NCBI GenBank assembly: GCA_018669005.1
Contig: JABJAL010000078.1
Span: forward strand, 1 to 61,948
From: Nitrospinaceae bacterium
Lineage (GTDB): Bacteria > UBA8248
Length of the DNA: 61,948 nucleotides
Direction: 5' to 3'
The notes under the pieces are model-generated. The model saw only the letters and a program-made list of their open reading frames with translations. It was not told the origin of the DNA and searched no databases. Position numbers and translations under genes: made by a program. Positions 33,290-43,284 of this stretch are shown one piece after another. Numbering within the stretch: position 1 is the stretch's first letter; each line of letters opens with the position of its first letter.

Positions 33290-34036
33290 TTAGTCAGTCC
33301 AGAATCCGCCGTTTACGTCCAGCGCCTCGCCGTTTATATGGCCCGCCTCCTCGCTTGCCAGGAACATCACCGCCGGCCATACGTCCTCGGGGACGGTGAG
33401 GCGCCCAAGGGGATGCGCCTTGGTTGCATTGGATAGCATCTCGGGTGGCGACTCGAAGTGAAGGCCCGTGTCTGCCGGGCCGGGAAGAACACAATTCACC
33501 GTGATGCCGGTCTTGGCGAGCTCGCGTGCAAGGTTGAAAGTAATCGCGAGCAGGCCCGCCTTCGCCGCCGAATAATGGATGTTGGGGCCGATGCCGCCCA
33601 TCTTTCCGGCGATGGAGGAGAAGCTGATGATCCGTCCCGAGGGCGAGGCCTTGAGCGCCTCGATAGTCTCCTGGATAGCGAAGTAAGGAGCCAGAAGGTT
33701 CACCCCGAGAACATCTGACCAGTCTTTTTCGGTAAGGCCGAGTGTCTCACGGATGGGCATGTAACCCGCCACGTTGAGCAGCACGTCGCAGCCGCCAAGC
33801 CATTCAAGGGCGCCGCGCATCGTCTGGCGAATGTCATCAACATCGGTCAAATCGCAGCCCGCTTTTTTTAGTTGATCGGCAGACCCGCTTAAGGCATCGA
33901 GGCGCTCTCCCGGGCGATCGGTGGCGAACACGCGGGCTCCGGCGCCGAGAAATCCTTCGAGAATCCGGCTGCCGATGTCTCCAGCGGCCCCGGTGAGGAT
34001 TACCTTGCGCCCGGTGAATTCAAATCGAATGGGCAT
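33290..34036 (-). CDS. Short-chain dehydrogenase/reductase
   Basis: The 248-residue protein is a classical SDR: TGAAGDIGSRILE binds the nucleotide, FSSIAGKMGG carries the Ser and YSAAKAG the Tyr/Lys; it ends VNGGFWTD. An Asp at the end of beta-2 (ATDRPGE) suggests NAD preference. ATG 34036 follows AGGAG. It reads into the rhodanese gene 22 bp downstream, so the two are probably co-transcribed. The substrate is unknown. Confidence 0.9.
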   Translation of the reverse strand: MPIRFEFTGRKVILTGAAGDIGSRILEGFLGAGARVFATDRPGERLDALSGSADQLKKAGCDLTDVDDIRQTMRGALEWLGGCDVLLNVAGYMPIRETLGLTEKDWSDVLGVNLLAPYFAIQETIEALKASPSGRIISFSSIAGKMGGIGPNIHYSAAKAGLLAITFNLARELAKTGITVNCVLPGPADTGLHFESPPEMLSNATKAHPLGRLTVPEDVWPAVMFLASEEAGHINGEALDVNGGFWTD

Positions 34037-34261
34037 ATGTGCGGCTCCTTATATACGAGAAATCATGTGATGGATATTTAGTATGAATATAGCCTTAACA
34101 CGCCCCACCTCTGGGCTCAATCGATAGATACTTCAGGGGGGCGGGATGCGCCTAACCTGATTATATAAGTCTTGTTTCGTCTCGCCCTCATTGCTAGACT
34201 TCCTGAAAGATAATTTCGCCTGTTTATCCGTTGGTCCTTGAGCCGTGCGGATGGGAGAGCC

Positions 34262-36553
34262 ATGCCAGAGCTAGCTTACATTGGAAAAAGCGTTCCCCGT
34301 GTGGACGCCCCCGAGAAAGTGACTGGCCGCGCCGTCTATACGCTCGACCTTCAGCTCCCAAAGATGCTCTATGGCAAGCTCAAGGCTAGCGAAATGCCCC
34401 ACGCCCTGATTAAAAATATCGACACGAGCCGGGCCGAGGCGCTTGCTGGCGTTAGGCTCGTCCTCACGGGCGAGGATATGCCCGATGATCTCAAGTGGGG
34501 CGTCATGCCCGTGTGCTACGACCAGGTGCCGCTGGCACGGGGCAAGGTGCGCTTTATCGGCGAATCGGTGGCGGCCGTCGTGGCGACGAGCGAGGAGGTT
34601 GCCAAGGATGCGCTCGACCTCATTGAGGTTGAATACGAGGACCTGCCTGCCGTCTTCGATCCGTTTGAAGCGATGCAGGAGGGGGCGCCCGTTATTCACG
34701 AGGCAAAACCGGATAACATTGCTTTCACCAAGCACATGGAATTTGGTGAAGTTGATAAGGCCTTCAAGGAGGCGGCGCACGTCAGCGAGATATCCACTTC
34801 TTCCTCGCGTCAGGCGCATTGCTGTTTTGAGACGCATGTTTCCATTGCCGAATGGTCGGCGAGCGGAAATCTGACAGTCTATAACTCATCGCAGTGCCCG
34901 AGCCTTTCTCATCAATATTTCTCAAAACTCCTACACATCCCCGAATCGAAGGTGAGGGTAATCACCAACTTCGTTGGCGGCGGTTTCGGTGGCAAGGCTA
35001 CGAGCAAGTTCAACATTGACTTTCTCTCCATCATTGCGGCGAAGAAACTTGGTTGTCCGGTGAAATTTTATTACGACAGAGAAGAGGAGTTCATCCTCTC
35101 GACCTTTCGATCGAGCCAGCACCACATCATCCGCATGGCGACGGACGCGGACGGTATGCTGCTCGCCCGCGAAATGCGGATGACAGTGGACAATGGCGCA
35201 TACTCGGACTATGGCCCGATTGTCGGCGCCATCACCGCGCATATGGGGGGGAGCCTCTATAATTTCAAGGCCTACCGTCACCATGCCAATGTTGTCTATA
35301 CGAATGCCTCCTATGGCGGCGCCATGCGCGGTGTGGGCAACGGCGGATACTCGTTTGGAACCGAGTTGGCGATGGACCACCACGCGAAAGAAATCGGCAT
35401 GGACCCGGCTGAATTTCGCCTCAAGAATTTTGTCCAGAAAGGTGACACCACCATTATTGGTGCGAAGATCACCAGCTGCGGCATGAGCCAATGCGTCACC
35501 GAGGCAATTAAGCGTGTTCCTTGGAAGGAAGAGCGGCCCAAGAATGACAGCAAGTGCACGGGCTACGGCCTGAGCGCGGCAGTCCATTTTACCGGGGCTC
35601 GAGCGATGGGCCCCGAGACGGCGGGCGCGTTCATCAAGGTGAATAAGGACGGCACCGTCGAAGTGCTCTCGGGCACCATCGAGATGGGCAACGGCACGAA
35701 CACAGCGCTATCACAGATTTGCGCCGAGGCGCTGGGTGTCCGAGTCGAGGACGTGCGGATTCTCAACGGAGACACAGCAGTAAACCCCTATGGCTGGGGC
35801 GTAAGGGGCTCTCGAACCACCACCATCGACGGACAAGCAACCCGCCTTGCGGCCCTTGAGGCGAGGGATATGCTCTTTCGAGGCGCCGCCCAGCTTTTAG
35901 AGTGCGACACCAACGACCTCGATGCCCGTGAGGGCCGGATATTCGTCAAAAGCGCACCCGATAACTCTGTCTCGCACACAGAGGCCTACATGAAGATTTA
36001 CGACAAGCAGGGCAGCGAGGCTGTTTACACTTCTGCGAGCTACGATTCGCCGAGTGAGGACCCCGACCCCGTTACGGGCTACGGCAACTGGTCGGCGGCC
36101 TACGCCTTTGGCGCCAAGCTGGCCATCGTCGAGGTGGACACCGAAACCGGAAATATCGATGTTAAGAAAATAATTTGCGCCAACGATGTGGGCACGGTGG
36201 TGAACCCGGCTGGGGCTATGGGCCAGATCGAGGGCGGCGCGCTCATGGGCGTTGGGTATGCGCTGACCGAGGACTATCAAATTGAAAATGGCCAGCCCGT
36301 GAACCCTAGTTGGCTCGATTACAAGCTACCCACGACCCAGGATGTTCCCGAACTCGAAACGATTCTCATCGAGACGGAGAACCCGACTGGCCCGTATGGG
36401 GCCAAAGGACTTGGGGAAATGGCTCAGCTCGGCACCTCGGCGGCCATTGCTAATGCGGTATATGATGCTGTGGGCGTTCGAATTAAGAGCCTTCCCATCA
36501 CACCCGAGAAGGTTTTGACTGCTCTCAAGGAAAAAGAATCTGCGGCCTCCTAA
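34262..36553 (+). CDS. Molybdenum hydroxylase large subunit (xanthine/aldehyde/CO dehydrogenase family)
   Basis: The 763-residue protein is a molybdopterin-cytosine-dinucleotide-binding large subunit of the xanthine dehydrogenase family. GGGFGGKATSK, GGAMRGVGNGG and YGAKGLGEMAQLGTSAA (with the active-site Glu) are in the right order, and the length is usual. It lacks the CoxL AYxCSFR loop, so a CO dehydrogenase is unlikely; an aldehyde or N-heterocycle hydroxylase fits better. ATG 34262 follows GGGAG; the frame to 34238 adds eight unconserved residues. The FAD subunit follows 34 bp later, but no [2Fe-2S] subunit gene is adjacent. Confidence 0.92.
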   Translation: MPELAYIGKSVPRVDAPEKVTGRAVYTLDLQLPKMLYGKLKASEMPHALIKNIDTSRAEALAGVRLVLTGEDMPDDLKWGVMPVCYDQVPLARGKVRFIGESVAAVVATSEEVAKDALDLIEVEYEDLPAVFDPFEAMQEGAPVIHEAKPDNIAFTKHMEFGEVDKAFKEAAHVSEISTSSSRQAHCCFETHVSIAEWSASGNLTVYNSSQCPSLSHQYFSKLLHIPESKVRVITNFVGGGFGGKATSKFNIDFLSIIAAKKLGCPVKFYYDREEEFILSTFRSSQHHIIRMATDADGMLLAREMRMTVDNGAYSDYGPIVGAITAHMGGSLYNFKAYRHHANVVYTNASYGGAMRGVGNGGYSFGTELAMDHHAKEIGMDPAEFRLKNFVQKGDTTIIGAKITSCGMSQCVTEAIKRVPWKEERPKNDSKCTGYGLSAAVHFTGARAMGPETAGAFIKVNKDGTVEVLSGTIEMGNGTNTALSQICAEALGVRVEDVRILNGDTAVNPYGWGVRGSRTTTIDGQATRLAALEARDMLFRGAAQLLECDTNDLDAREGRIFVKSAPDNSVSHTEAYMKIYDKQGSEAVYTSASYDSPSEDPDPVTGYGNWSAAYAFGAKLAIVEVDTETGNIDVKKIICANDVGTVVNPAGAMGQIEGGALMGVGYALTEDYQIENGQPVNPSWLDYKLPTTQDVPELETILIETENPTGPYGAKGLGEMAQLGTSAAIANAVYDAVGVRIKSLPITPEKVLTALKEKESAAS

Positions 36554-36587
36554 TCGGCCCTGTTAAACATTTCTAAGAGGTTGTTTC

Positions 36588-37457
36588 GTGGCGTTTACAT
36601 ATGTTCCAGTGAAATCCGTTGACGAGGCCCTTGCCGCGATGCGTAAGTATGGGGATGAGGGAAAGATTTATGCTGGCGGCATCGCGCTTTCAATACTGAT
36701 GAAGTCCCGGGTATATGAGCCCGAAGCGCTTATCGACATATCGGGTGTTGAGGAGCTTGTATATGTCGAGGAGAGTTCCTCTGGCGGGATTCGCATCGGT
36801 GCGCGAACACCGCACCGCGATATCGAAACCTCTGCGCTGATTCAAGATAAAATGCCGCTTTTGGCCGAGGTGTTCCACAATGTTGCCACCATCCGAATAC
36901 GAAATGTGGGTACCATTGGCGGCAATATCATTTTCGCTGAGCCTGCCTCGGACCCGCCCGCCGCGCTTCTCGTGCTTGAGGCGAAGATGATGGTCAAAAA
37001 AGTAGATGGCCGCTCGCGGACAATTCCAGCCAATCAGTTCTGGACAGACTACTACGAGACGGCTCTTGGTGAGGATGAATTGCTCACCGGAATTGAAATT
37101 GACCCATTGCCCCTCGGATTTCGCACTGGATTTACGCGGTTCACCACGCGCTCGAAAGAAGATAAGCCCTGTATCTCGATTTCGGCGGCTGTCCTCACCG
37201 AGGAGGATGGTAAAACGTGCCGGGAGATCCGGATCGGCCTGGGCGGCGTCGAGCCTGTGTTCAGGAGATTGACCGCTGTGGAAGAGGGGCTTAAAGGCAA
37301 AGAGCTTTCTCGTCCCGCGATCAACGAAGTGCTCGCCTCGACTCTTGATGATTTGGAGCCGTTGAGCGATATCCGGGCCAGCGAGGACTACCGCCGTCAG
37401 GTGACGCCCGTATTTATACGTCGAACCATCGAGCAAGCGATTCAGCCCGCAGATTAA
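36588..37457 (+). CDS. FAD-binding subunit of molybdenum hydroxylase (CoxM-like)
   Basis: The 289-residue protein is the FAD-binding medium subunit: KIYAGGIALSILMKSR holds the first FAD loop and NVGTIGGNIIFAEPASD the second (T-I-G-G-N). It passes electrons from the molybdenum subunit, normally through a [2Fe-2S] subunit, to an acceptor. It starts with GTG 36588 behind AAGAGG. It ends with a 4-bp overlap with the convergent plsC-like gene. Confidence 0.92.
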   Translation: MAFTYVPVKSVDEALAAMRKYGDEGKIYAGGIALSILMKSRVYEPEALIDISGVEELVYVEESSSGGIRIGARTPHRDIETSALIQDKMPLLAEVFHNVATIRIRNVGTIGGNIIFAEPASDPPAALLVLEAKMMVKKVDGRSRTIPANQFWTDYYETALGEDELLTGIEIDPLPLGFRTGFTRFTTRSKEDKPCISISAAVLTEEDGKTCREIRIGLGGVEPVFRRLTAVEEGLKGKELSRPAINEVLASTLDDLEPLSDIRASEDYRRQVTPVFIRRTIEQAIQPAD

Positions 37458-38113
37458 CCAGCTTCGATCTCCTTAAGGTTATCCCGCTCTAGCGCTCCCA
37501 GGGCGCTCGCTATCTTCTGGGCTATCCGGACGCGACTCTCCTTGCCGCCGGTGCCCATAGGCTCAATTAACTCTCCTGCGTGGATGACTAGCCGGGTGTC
37601 GTTTGTTAAACCATCCGGCCAGGTGAAGAGTGTGTTCGCCCCCGAGAGGTAGACGGGAAGGACCTGCGCGCTGGTCATTGCGGCGATCAAACCCACGCCC
37701 TCCTTGAATCCTTGTTCTCCCAAAGAATTCACGATCCCCCCTTCGGGGAAAATGACCAGGGCATCTCCCTTGCGGAGAATTTGCACGGCGGTTCGGAATG
37801 TTGAATTGCGTGTTTTTTCCCGGTCCACCGGAAATGCGCCTAGCTTCGTGATGAGGCGGGCAAAAAGCGGATTGGAAAAAAGCTCTCTCTTGCTCATGGC
37901 TGAGAAGGGTCGGGAGATAAAGCCGCCCAAAATGAGCGGGTCAAGGTAGCTTCGGTGGGTCGAGGCGATGATGAGCGGTCCCTTGGCGGGTATTTGATCT
38001 AGGCCGCGCACACTCACCTCGCCAAAGGCCATCTGAAAATAACCGCGAAACATCGCCTTGAGCCATGGCGGCTGCCAATTAGGCGGGAGTTTCTCTGGCG
38101 CTCCTTGCATCAT
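37454..38113 (-). CDS. 1-acyl-sn-glycerol-3-phosphate acyltransferase (PlsC-like)
   Basis: The 219-residue protein is a PlsC-family acyltransferase that transfers acyl groups to a lysophospholipid. THRSYLDP gives the HxxxxD catalytic motif and VIFPEGGIVN the substrate-binding FPEG motif. It is membrane-associated through the N-terminal amphipathic part. The start is ATG at 38113 or the adjoining ATG 38110. It overlaps the convergent FAD-subunit gene by four bases. Confidence 0.92.
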   Translation of the reverse strand: MMQGAPEKLPPNWQPPWLKAMFRGYFQMAFGEVSVRGLDQIPAKGPLIIASTHRSYLDPLILGGFISRPFSAMSKRELFSNPLFARLITKLGAFPVDREKTRNSTFRTAVQILRKGDALVIFPEGGIVNSLGEQGFKEGVGLIAAMTSAQVLPVYLSGANTLFTWPDGLTNDTRLVIHAGELIEPMGTGGKESRVRIAQKIASALGALERDNLKEIEAG

Positions 38114-38133
38114 ATCGCCTAGTCGTGGGCGGG

Positions 38134-39153
38134 CTATTCGTAGAGCTCGGCCAGCTCTACTTTGCGATCTTCACGAGACGAGAGGGTGATGCCCTCGACA
38201 ACGGCGGCGGCACGAAGACCGGCATGGCCATCCACCTCGGGCGCGCGTCCCTCTTTGATGGCAGCGGCGAAATCGGCTAGCTCGTCCACCACGTTTATTG
38301 AAGTGGGGTCGCCCTCGACCTGCCAGTCGCGCACCTCGGGTTTGTCAGCGCCTTTGCGCTGGACCGTGAGGCGTCTGCCCTCGTCCTCGGCGCAAGCGTT
38401 TGCGTCTGTCCCGAAGATTTGAATGTAATACACCTTGGGGGTGAGCATATTGGAGCCGAGGTAGCCGTGGGCGCCCGATTCGAATTCAAGGAGTGCGGCC
38501 GTCACATCGTCGAGATTTGTCTGCGAGCTCATAGAGCGGCTTGAGGCGAACACGCTTTTCACGGGGCCAAGCAGATACTGGAGATTGTCGGCGTGGTGAA
38601 TGCCGAGACCAGTCATGGAGCCAGATGGGCTCTCGTCTGCACCGGCGCGCCAGCTTGCGGCGTCTAGTTTTTCGGCAAAACCGTAGGAAAAATTGGCCTC
38701 GGCCTGTATGGCCTGGCCCATTTTGCCAGAGTCGATCAATTGCTTTAGCTGGCGATGGGCGGGCTGATAGCGCCGCTGATGGCCAACACCGAGGCGCACA
38801 CCAGCCTTCTCGCAGGCGGCAATGGCGCGTTGCCCCTCGGGTACACTCAACACGAAGGGTTTTTCGACAAAAACATGTTTTCCTGCCGAGGCCGCCTCCT
38901 CAACCATCTGGGCATGAAGCGAATGCGGGGTGGCGAGAATGACGGCATCAACCTCATTGTCCTTGAGGACATCCTCCCAGCTTTCAACCGGTCGGCATCC
39001 GTGCTCGCTTGCAAACGCCTCGCGGGTTTCTCTTGTTCTTGCGAAACCAGCCGTCACTTCTATTCCTTCTGCCTTTTTAGCCGCGCGGGCAAATTCACCG
39101 CCCCACCAGCCAAGGCCGACAAGACAGGCACGCACGCTACTTTCGTTATTCAT
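38134..39153 (-). CDS. Gfo/Idh/MocA-family oxidoreductase
   Basis: The 339-residue protein has the Gfo/Idh/MocA fold: ACLVGLGWWGGEFARAAK for NAD(P) binding, AVILATPHSLHAQMVEEA, then KHVFVEKPFVLS with the catalytic EKP lysine. Such enzymes oxidise or reduce sugars and inositols. ATG 39153 follows GGAGG; the longer frame to 39243 has no conserved residues. It lies 20 bp upstream of plsC on the same strand, so they may form an operon despite unrelated roles. Confidence 0.92.
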   Translation of the reverse strand: MNNESSVRACLVGLGWWGGEFARAAKKAEGIEVTAGFARTRETREAFASEHGCRPVESWEDVLKDNEVDAVILATPHSLHAQMVEEAASAGKHVFVEKPFVLSVPEGQRAIAACEKAGVRLGVGHQRRYQPAHRQLKQLIDSGKMGQAIQAEANFSYGFAEKLDAASWRAGADESPSGSMTGLGIHHADNLQYLLGPVKSVFASSRSMSSQTNLDDVTAALLEFESGAHGYLGSNMLTPKVYYIQIFGTDANACAEDEGRRLTVQRKGADKPEVRDWQVEGDPTSINVVDELADFAAAIKEGRAPEVDGHAGLRAAAVVEGITLSSREDRKVELAELYE

Positions 39154-39271
39154 TGTTCGACTTCCTCCACACCCGAAGGGTGATTTGCTGATGTCTAAAG
39201 ATTCTACCTTTTTTGGCAGAATTTTTCTCCCCGGCTTACCCACGCCCGATTAGGGTGATGCTTGTTAAGTC

Positions 39272-41032
39272 TCAGGCGTGTGAATTGTCGTCATGGCGAA
39301 CTCTTGCCAGCGTCTTGCCGAATGCTTTCATTACATCCTCTGCGGTTATGATGCCGAGCAGACGCGTCGGATCGGCACGGCTTACGACGGGGAGGCGGGA
39401 TATCTGTCTGTCCCCTAGTTTGGCCATCACCGAGTCGAGCGATTGATCCGGATGAGCGTGAAGGATGTAGCTCGTCGTCGCTGCCTCTATAATGGGCTCT
39501 TCATCCTTGCCCTGTGCATGAGCCTGGCGAAGGTCTGCCTCGCTAATAATTCCAACCATGTGACCGTCGTCGTTAACAACGGGGAAGCCGGTAAAAGTGA
39601 AATTTTCGGCCTGATCGAGGGCGTCCTTCACCGGCATCCGGGCCCAAAGGGTTGAGACGTCCGAGATCATGGCGTCAACCACATGGATTTCGTGAAGTAA
39701 GTGTTCCGTCTCATGGTTTGGCAGCTGGACGCCGTCTTGGCTTGAGAGGGCGCTGTAAATCGGCTCGGGTTCCCAGTACCTGGACAGTACAAAGGAAACC
39801 GAATTTGCGACCATGAGGGCGAGAATGATGTTGTAGTCCTGGGTTAATTCAAAAATCATGATGACCGATGTCATGGGGGTGCGGACGATTGCCGCAAAGG
39901 CCGCGCCCATTCCGACAAGGGCATAGCTGCCAGGGCCGATAATTAATTCTGGAAACAGAAAGTCCGTAATGGTGGCGACGGCGCCGCCTGCCATTGCGCC
40001 CATAAAAAGTGTAGGTGCAAAAATTCCGCCCGATGAGCCCGTTCCGTAGGAGATGATGGTCGCAACAAGCTTGAGCACTAGCAGGACGAGAAAGAACCAG
40101 ATTGAGTAGCCCTCGGTGAGGGCTTTGGTAACCCAAGGGTAGCCCACGGCAAAGATATGGGGAACCCAGATGCCGATAATGCCGATGGCCAGCCCGCCCA
40201 AGGCCGTGATGAGCACGGCTTTTACGGCCGAAAGATGGAGGCACCTACCTCGCAGGGTGAGAAGGCCGCGCTTGAAAATCACACTGATTCCCGCGCATAC
40301 CACCCCGACAATGGCGTAGGGGATGAGCTCCAGGTAGGAGTTCAGGGAGTAGGGCGGAATCAAGAAGGCCGGATTATTCCCAAGTATGGCGCGAGTGACA
40401 ATTGAGGCCGCGATGGATGCCGCCACGATGGAGCCCAGGACTCGGGCGTTGAGATCGCCGACCAACTCCTCGAGCGTAAAAGTAACCGCCGAGATGGGGG
40501 TGTTGAAAGCGGCTGCGAGGCCCGCAGCCGCTCCGACCGGGACAAGAGATTGAATACTCGTGCGGCCTAACGAGAAAATTTGGCCAAACCAGCTTGCTAT
40601 GCCCGCGCATATCTGAATCGTTGGTCCCTCACGGCCGAGACTTGATCCGGTTCCAATGTTGAGGACGCCGATCACAAATTTGCCTATCCAGACTCTCGCT
40701 GGAATCACACCATTATGAACGATGTAGGCGATGGTCGTTTGCGGGATTCCGCTTCCCCGCGCCTCGGGTATCAGGCGGAGCAAAAGGGCTGCGGCCAGAG
40801 CCCCACCGGCGGGAATGAGGGGGATGAGGTACCAAGGCCTCAGGACGGCGGATATGTCCGAGGTGCCGAAAAAGAATTTATGCGCGATGCCGAGCGAGAG
40901 ATGAAAGGCGACGGCTGCGAGGCCCGCTACGATCCCAACGACGATCGTCAAGGAGAAGAAAATCGTCTCTTCGTTGACATTGAAATGGTGGATCCACTCA
41001 AGGAGCCTGAGCTTAAAACTTTTATTTTCCAT
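39272..41032 (-). CDS. ClC-family chloride channel/antiporter with two CBS domains
   Basis: The 586-residue protein is a ClC protein with three selectivity-filter motifs: ARGSGIPQT, GREGPTIQ (with the gating Glu) and GSSGGIFAPTLF. The C-terminal 150 residues form two CBS domains (GFPVVNDDGHMVGIISEAD and SRLPVVSRADPTRLLGI) that usually sense nucleotides. Conserved residues suit a chloride/proton antiporter or a channel; the sequence does not distinguish them. It is a single gene with ATG 41032. Confidence 0.95.
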   Translation of the reverse strand: MENKSFKLRLLEWIHHFNVNEETIFFSLTIVVGIVAGLAAVAFHLSLGIAHKFFFGTSDISAVLRPWYLIPLIPAGGALAAALLLRLIPEARGSGIPQTTIAYIVHNGVIPARVWIGKFVIGVLNIGTGSSLGREGPTIQICAGIASWFGQIFSLGRTSIQSLVPVGAAAGLAAAFNTPISAVTFTLEELVGDLNARVLGSIVAASIAASIVTRAILGNNPAFLIPPYSLNSYLELIPYAIVGVVCAGISVIFKRGLLTLRGRCLHLSAVKAVLITALGGLAIGIIGIWVPHIFAVGYPWVTKALTEGYSIWFFLVLLVLKLVATIISYGTGSSGGIFAPTLFMGAMAGGAVATITDFLFPELIIGPGSYALVGMGAAFAAIVRTPMTSVIMIFELTQDYNIILALMVANSVSFVLSRYWEPEPIYSALSSQDGVQLPNHETEHLLHEIHVVDAMISDVSTLWARMPVKDALDQAENFTFTGFPVVNDDGHMVGIISEADLRQAHAQGKDEEPIIEAATTSYILHAHPDQSLDSVMAKLGDRQISRLPVVSRADPTRLLGIITAEDVMKAFGKTLARVRHDDNSHA

Positions 41033-41082
41033 TTTCGTGCCTTAAAAATCGATTAGGGGTTCGTGGTGAGTGATGAATCAAT

Positions 41083-41676
41083 TTACTCACGCATCTGGGG
41101 TGGAGCAGGCGCGTATTTTGAGGGGTCGTGTCCTTCTTGTCTCAGTCGCTCGGCGAACCATTCTGGATCAATGGCATTCGTCTCATGATCTAGGAGCGCC
41201 ATCTCACAAAAAATTTCGATGCGATGGCCGTCAGGGTCGCAAAAATAAAAGGCGCGGTTCTCGCCCCAGGTGCCGTCTCCCTCGGGGTGGGTCGGGCTGT
41301 GAACGACGGGGCCACGGACGATATTGATGTTGTTCTCAAGAATCCAATCCTTCCAGGCTTCGTATTCCTTGCGACCAGGAACCATAAGGGCAAAATGGTG
41401 ATAACCCAAATCGGCGACCGGGCCCTGATCCTCTGTGCGCAAATGGGACATGTCTCCGGCATCCTTGGGGAAGGAGATAAGATTCAGATCATGATGAAGG
41501 GTCGAGCACCTGAGGAAACACAAGCCGACAGGAAATATCGGATGCTCGCCAGGTGCATATTTTTCTGAAATTTTGAATCCGAGGATTTCGGTGTAAAATT
41601 TGATGGAATCATCCAGGTTCGCGACTTTGAGGGCGACGTGCTGTACGCCTTCGAACGAGTAACTGGGGCGTGGCAT
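41083..41676 (-). CDS. VOC-superfamily protein (glyoxalase / extradiol dioxygenase-like)
   Basis: The 197-residue protein is a vicinal-oxygen-chelate protein. VQHVALKVANLDD gives the first His ligand, GYHHFALMVPG the second and DGHRIEIFCE the Glu. The pattern resembles type I extradiol dioxygenases and glyoxalase/dioxygenase relatives; the substrate is unknown. ATG 41676 follows GGGGAG. It is 50 bp before the ClC gene on the same strand. Confidence 0.88.
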   Translation of the reverse strand: MPRPSYSFEGVQHVALKVANLDDSIKFYTEILGFKISEKYAPGEHPIFPVGLCFLRCSTLHHDLNLISFPKDAGDMSHLRTEDQGPVADLGYHHFALMVPGRKEYEAWKDWILENNINIVRGPVVHSPTHPEGDGTWGENRAFYFCDPDGHRIEIFCEMALLDHETNAIDPEWFAERLRQEGHDPSKYAPAPPQMRE

Positions 41677-41962
41677 GAAATGTATTCTCCCCTGAGAGTG
41701 TTCGGTTCGGGGCAAATTGCCGCCGATGGGACGAGATAACGATATTAGCGCATTCCAGAGGGGAGAGGGAACTGCTATGGGCAGTCAGGAAGGAAACGGG
41801 GGCGTCGAGGGAGCTCTCATACACATTTTGGGGATATTGTTCTCGATACCAAGGGTATGGGAATAATTGTTCTTTGCTTTACCGCCTCTGCCTCGCCGGG
41901 CTAGAGTGGCATCATCTTGAATCGATTTTCATTTAATCAGTCTGTGAAAGGAGTGAAATCCC

Positions 41963-42847
41963 ATGGGCATTAAGGTGGGTGTGGTTGGATTGGGAGTAAT
42001 GGGTGGCGCCTTTGCCGGGCACCTTTTAGACGCTGGCTTCGAGGTGGCTGGGTATGATCCCGAAGACGCGATGTACAAAAAATTTAAGGGAAAGGCCCTT
42101 CGGCGGGCGGCCTCGCCTGCCGATGTGGCCAAGGAGGCGCAGCTAATTATGACTTCCCTACCTAATTACGGTGTGGTGGAGAAGGCGGTGTGCGGGCCGG
42201 ACGGAGTTTTCGAGGGGGCCTTGGCGGGCGCGATTATAGCGGATATGAGCACGGTTCCGCCTAAATTCTCACGCACGATGGCAGGGCACGCCGAGGAGAA
42301 GGGCATGAACTGGCTCGATTCACCCGTGAGCGGGGTCGGCAAGCAAGCGGCGGTGAAGGATCTGGTTGTCATGAGTTCGGGTCCCAAGGCCGCTTTCGAG
42401 CTGGCGAGGCCTGCCTTTGATGCCATCGGCAAGAAGACGATTTTTGTGGGGGAGGAAAACGGCCACGCAGCGCAACTCAAGCTGGTGGTGAACCTGGTTC
42501 TATTCATCAACATGGCCGGGGCTGCAGAGGGGATGACTTTGGGGCTCAAGGCGGGTATTTCTCCCGATGTCATGCTTGAGACGCTTTGCGCGGGCGCAGC
42601 CGGCTCTAATGTCCTCGATGTACGAGGCAAAGACATGCTTGCCGATAATTATCCGCCCTCGGGGCCGATATGGATCGTTTTAAAGGATCTTGAATGTGCG
42701 ATTCAGTCGGCCAAGGATATGGACGTGCCTGTGCCGCTGGGAGGGCTTCTTGAGCAATTCTATATGGCTCAGAGGAGCAAGGGGCGACAGGACGAGGATG
42801 GTAGCTCGATTTTTAGAATCTATAAAGAACTGGCCAACCTCGGCTAA
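41963..42847 (+). CDS. NAD(P)-dependent 3-hydroxyisobutyrate dehydrogenase-family oxidoreductase
   Basis: The 294-residue product is a beta-hydroxyacid dehydrogenase like the one at 10914. It shows VVGLGVMGGAFAGHLLDA, the DSPVSGVGKQAA substrate loop, and HAAQLKLVVNLVL with the catalytic Lys. Base use is typical of the region, unlike its paralogue. ATG 41963 follows AAAGGAG. The hydroxyacid substrate is unknown; the family includes 3-hydroxyisobutyrate, tartronate semialdehyde and glyoxylate reductases. Confidence 0.9.
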   Translation: MGIKVGVVGLGVMGGAFAGHLLDAGFEVAGYDPEDAMYKKFKGKALRRAASPADVAKEAQLIMTSLPNYGVVEKAVCGPDGVFEGALAGAIIADMSTVPPKFSRTMAGHAEEKGMNWLDSPVSGVGKQAAVKDLVVMSSGPKAAFELARPAFDAIGKKTIFVGEENGHAAQLKLVVNLVLFINMAGAAEGMTLGLKAGISPDVMLETLCAGAAGSNVLDVRGKDMLADNYPPSGPIWIVLKDLECAIQSAKDMDVPVPLGGLLEQFYMAQRSKGRQDEDGSSIFRIYKELANLG

Positions 42848-42909
42848 GCTCTAAGAGCGGGAGGCGGACAAGTGCTCGATGAAGTGTTGCGCCCCCCACT
42901 TTGCCAAGT

Positions 42910-43284
42910 CTATTTGAAAATGGCGCTGAGCTTTTCCTCGAAAACTTGTGGCGTGAAGGGTTTGACGATGTAGTTAGAAGCTCCTGCTTGAATGGCCTGG
43001 ATAATATTTTCCTTGAGCGCCTCGGCCGTTACCATCAAGAACGGGGTGGTTTTCGTGTTTTCGTCCGCCCGAACAGCCTTGAGGAATTCAAGACCCGTCA
43101 TGATGGGCATGTTCCAATCCGAGACTATCAGGCCGAATTCTCCAGCTTTAGCCATCCGGAAGCCTTCGTCGCCATTTTCGGCTTCGGATACATTGTCAAT
43201 GCCCATCTGGCGGAGCATGTTACGCACCACTTTTCTCATTGTTGCAAAGTCGTCAACTACGAGAACTTTTATCTTAGGGTCCAA
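42910..43284 (-). CDS. cheY: CheY-like response regulator
   Basis: The 124-residue protein is a stand-alone receiver domain with the CheY signature: VLVVDDFATMRK (Asp pair), IVSDWNMPIMTGLEFLK (phospho-Asp), MVTAEA (Thr) and YIVKPFTP (Lys). It closely follows the chemotaxis CheY consensus. The start is TTG 43284, seven bases after GGAGG. It is divergent from the CheX-like gene across a 553-bp A/T-rich gap. It should bind the flagellar switch or act as a phosphate sink. Confidence 0.92.
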   Translation of the reverse strand: MDPKIKVLVVDDFATMRKVVRNMLRQMGIDNVSEAENGDEGFRMAKAGEFGLIVSDWNMPIMTGLEFLKAVRADENTKTTPFLMVTAEALKENIIQAIQAGASNYIVKPFTPQVFEEKLSAIFK

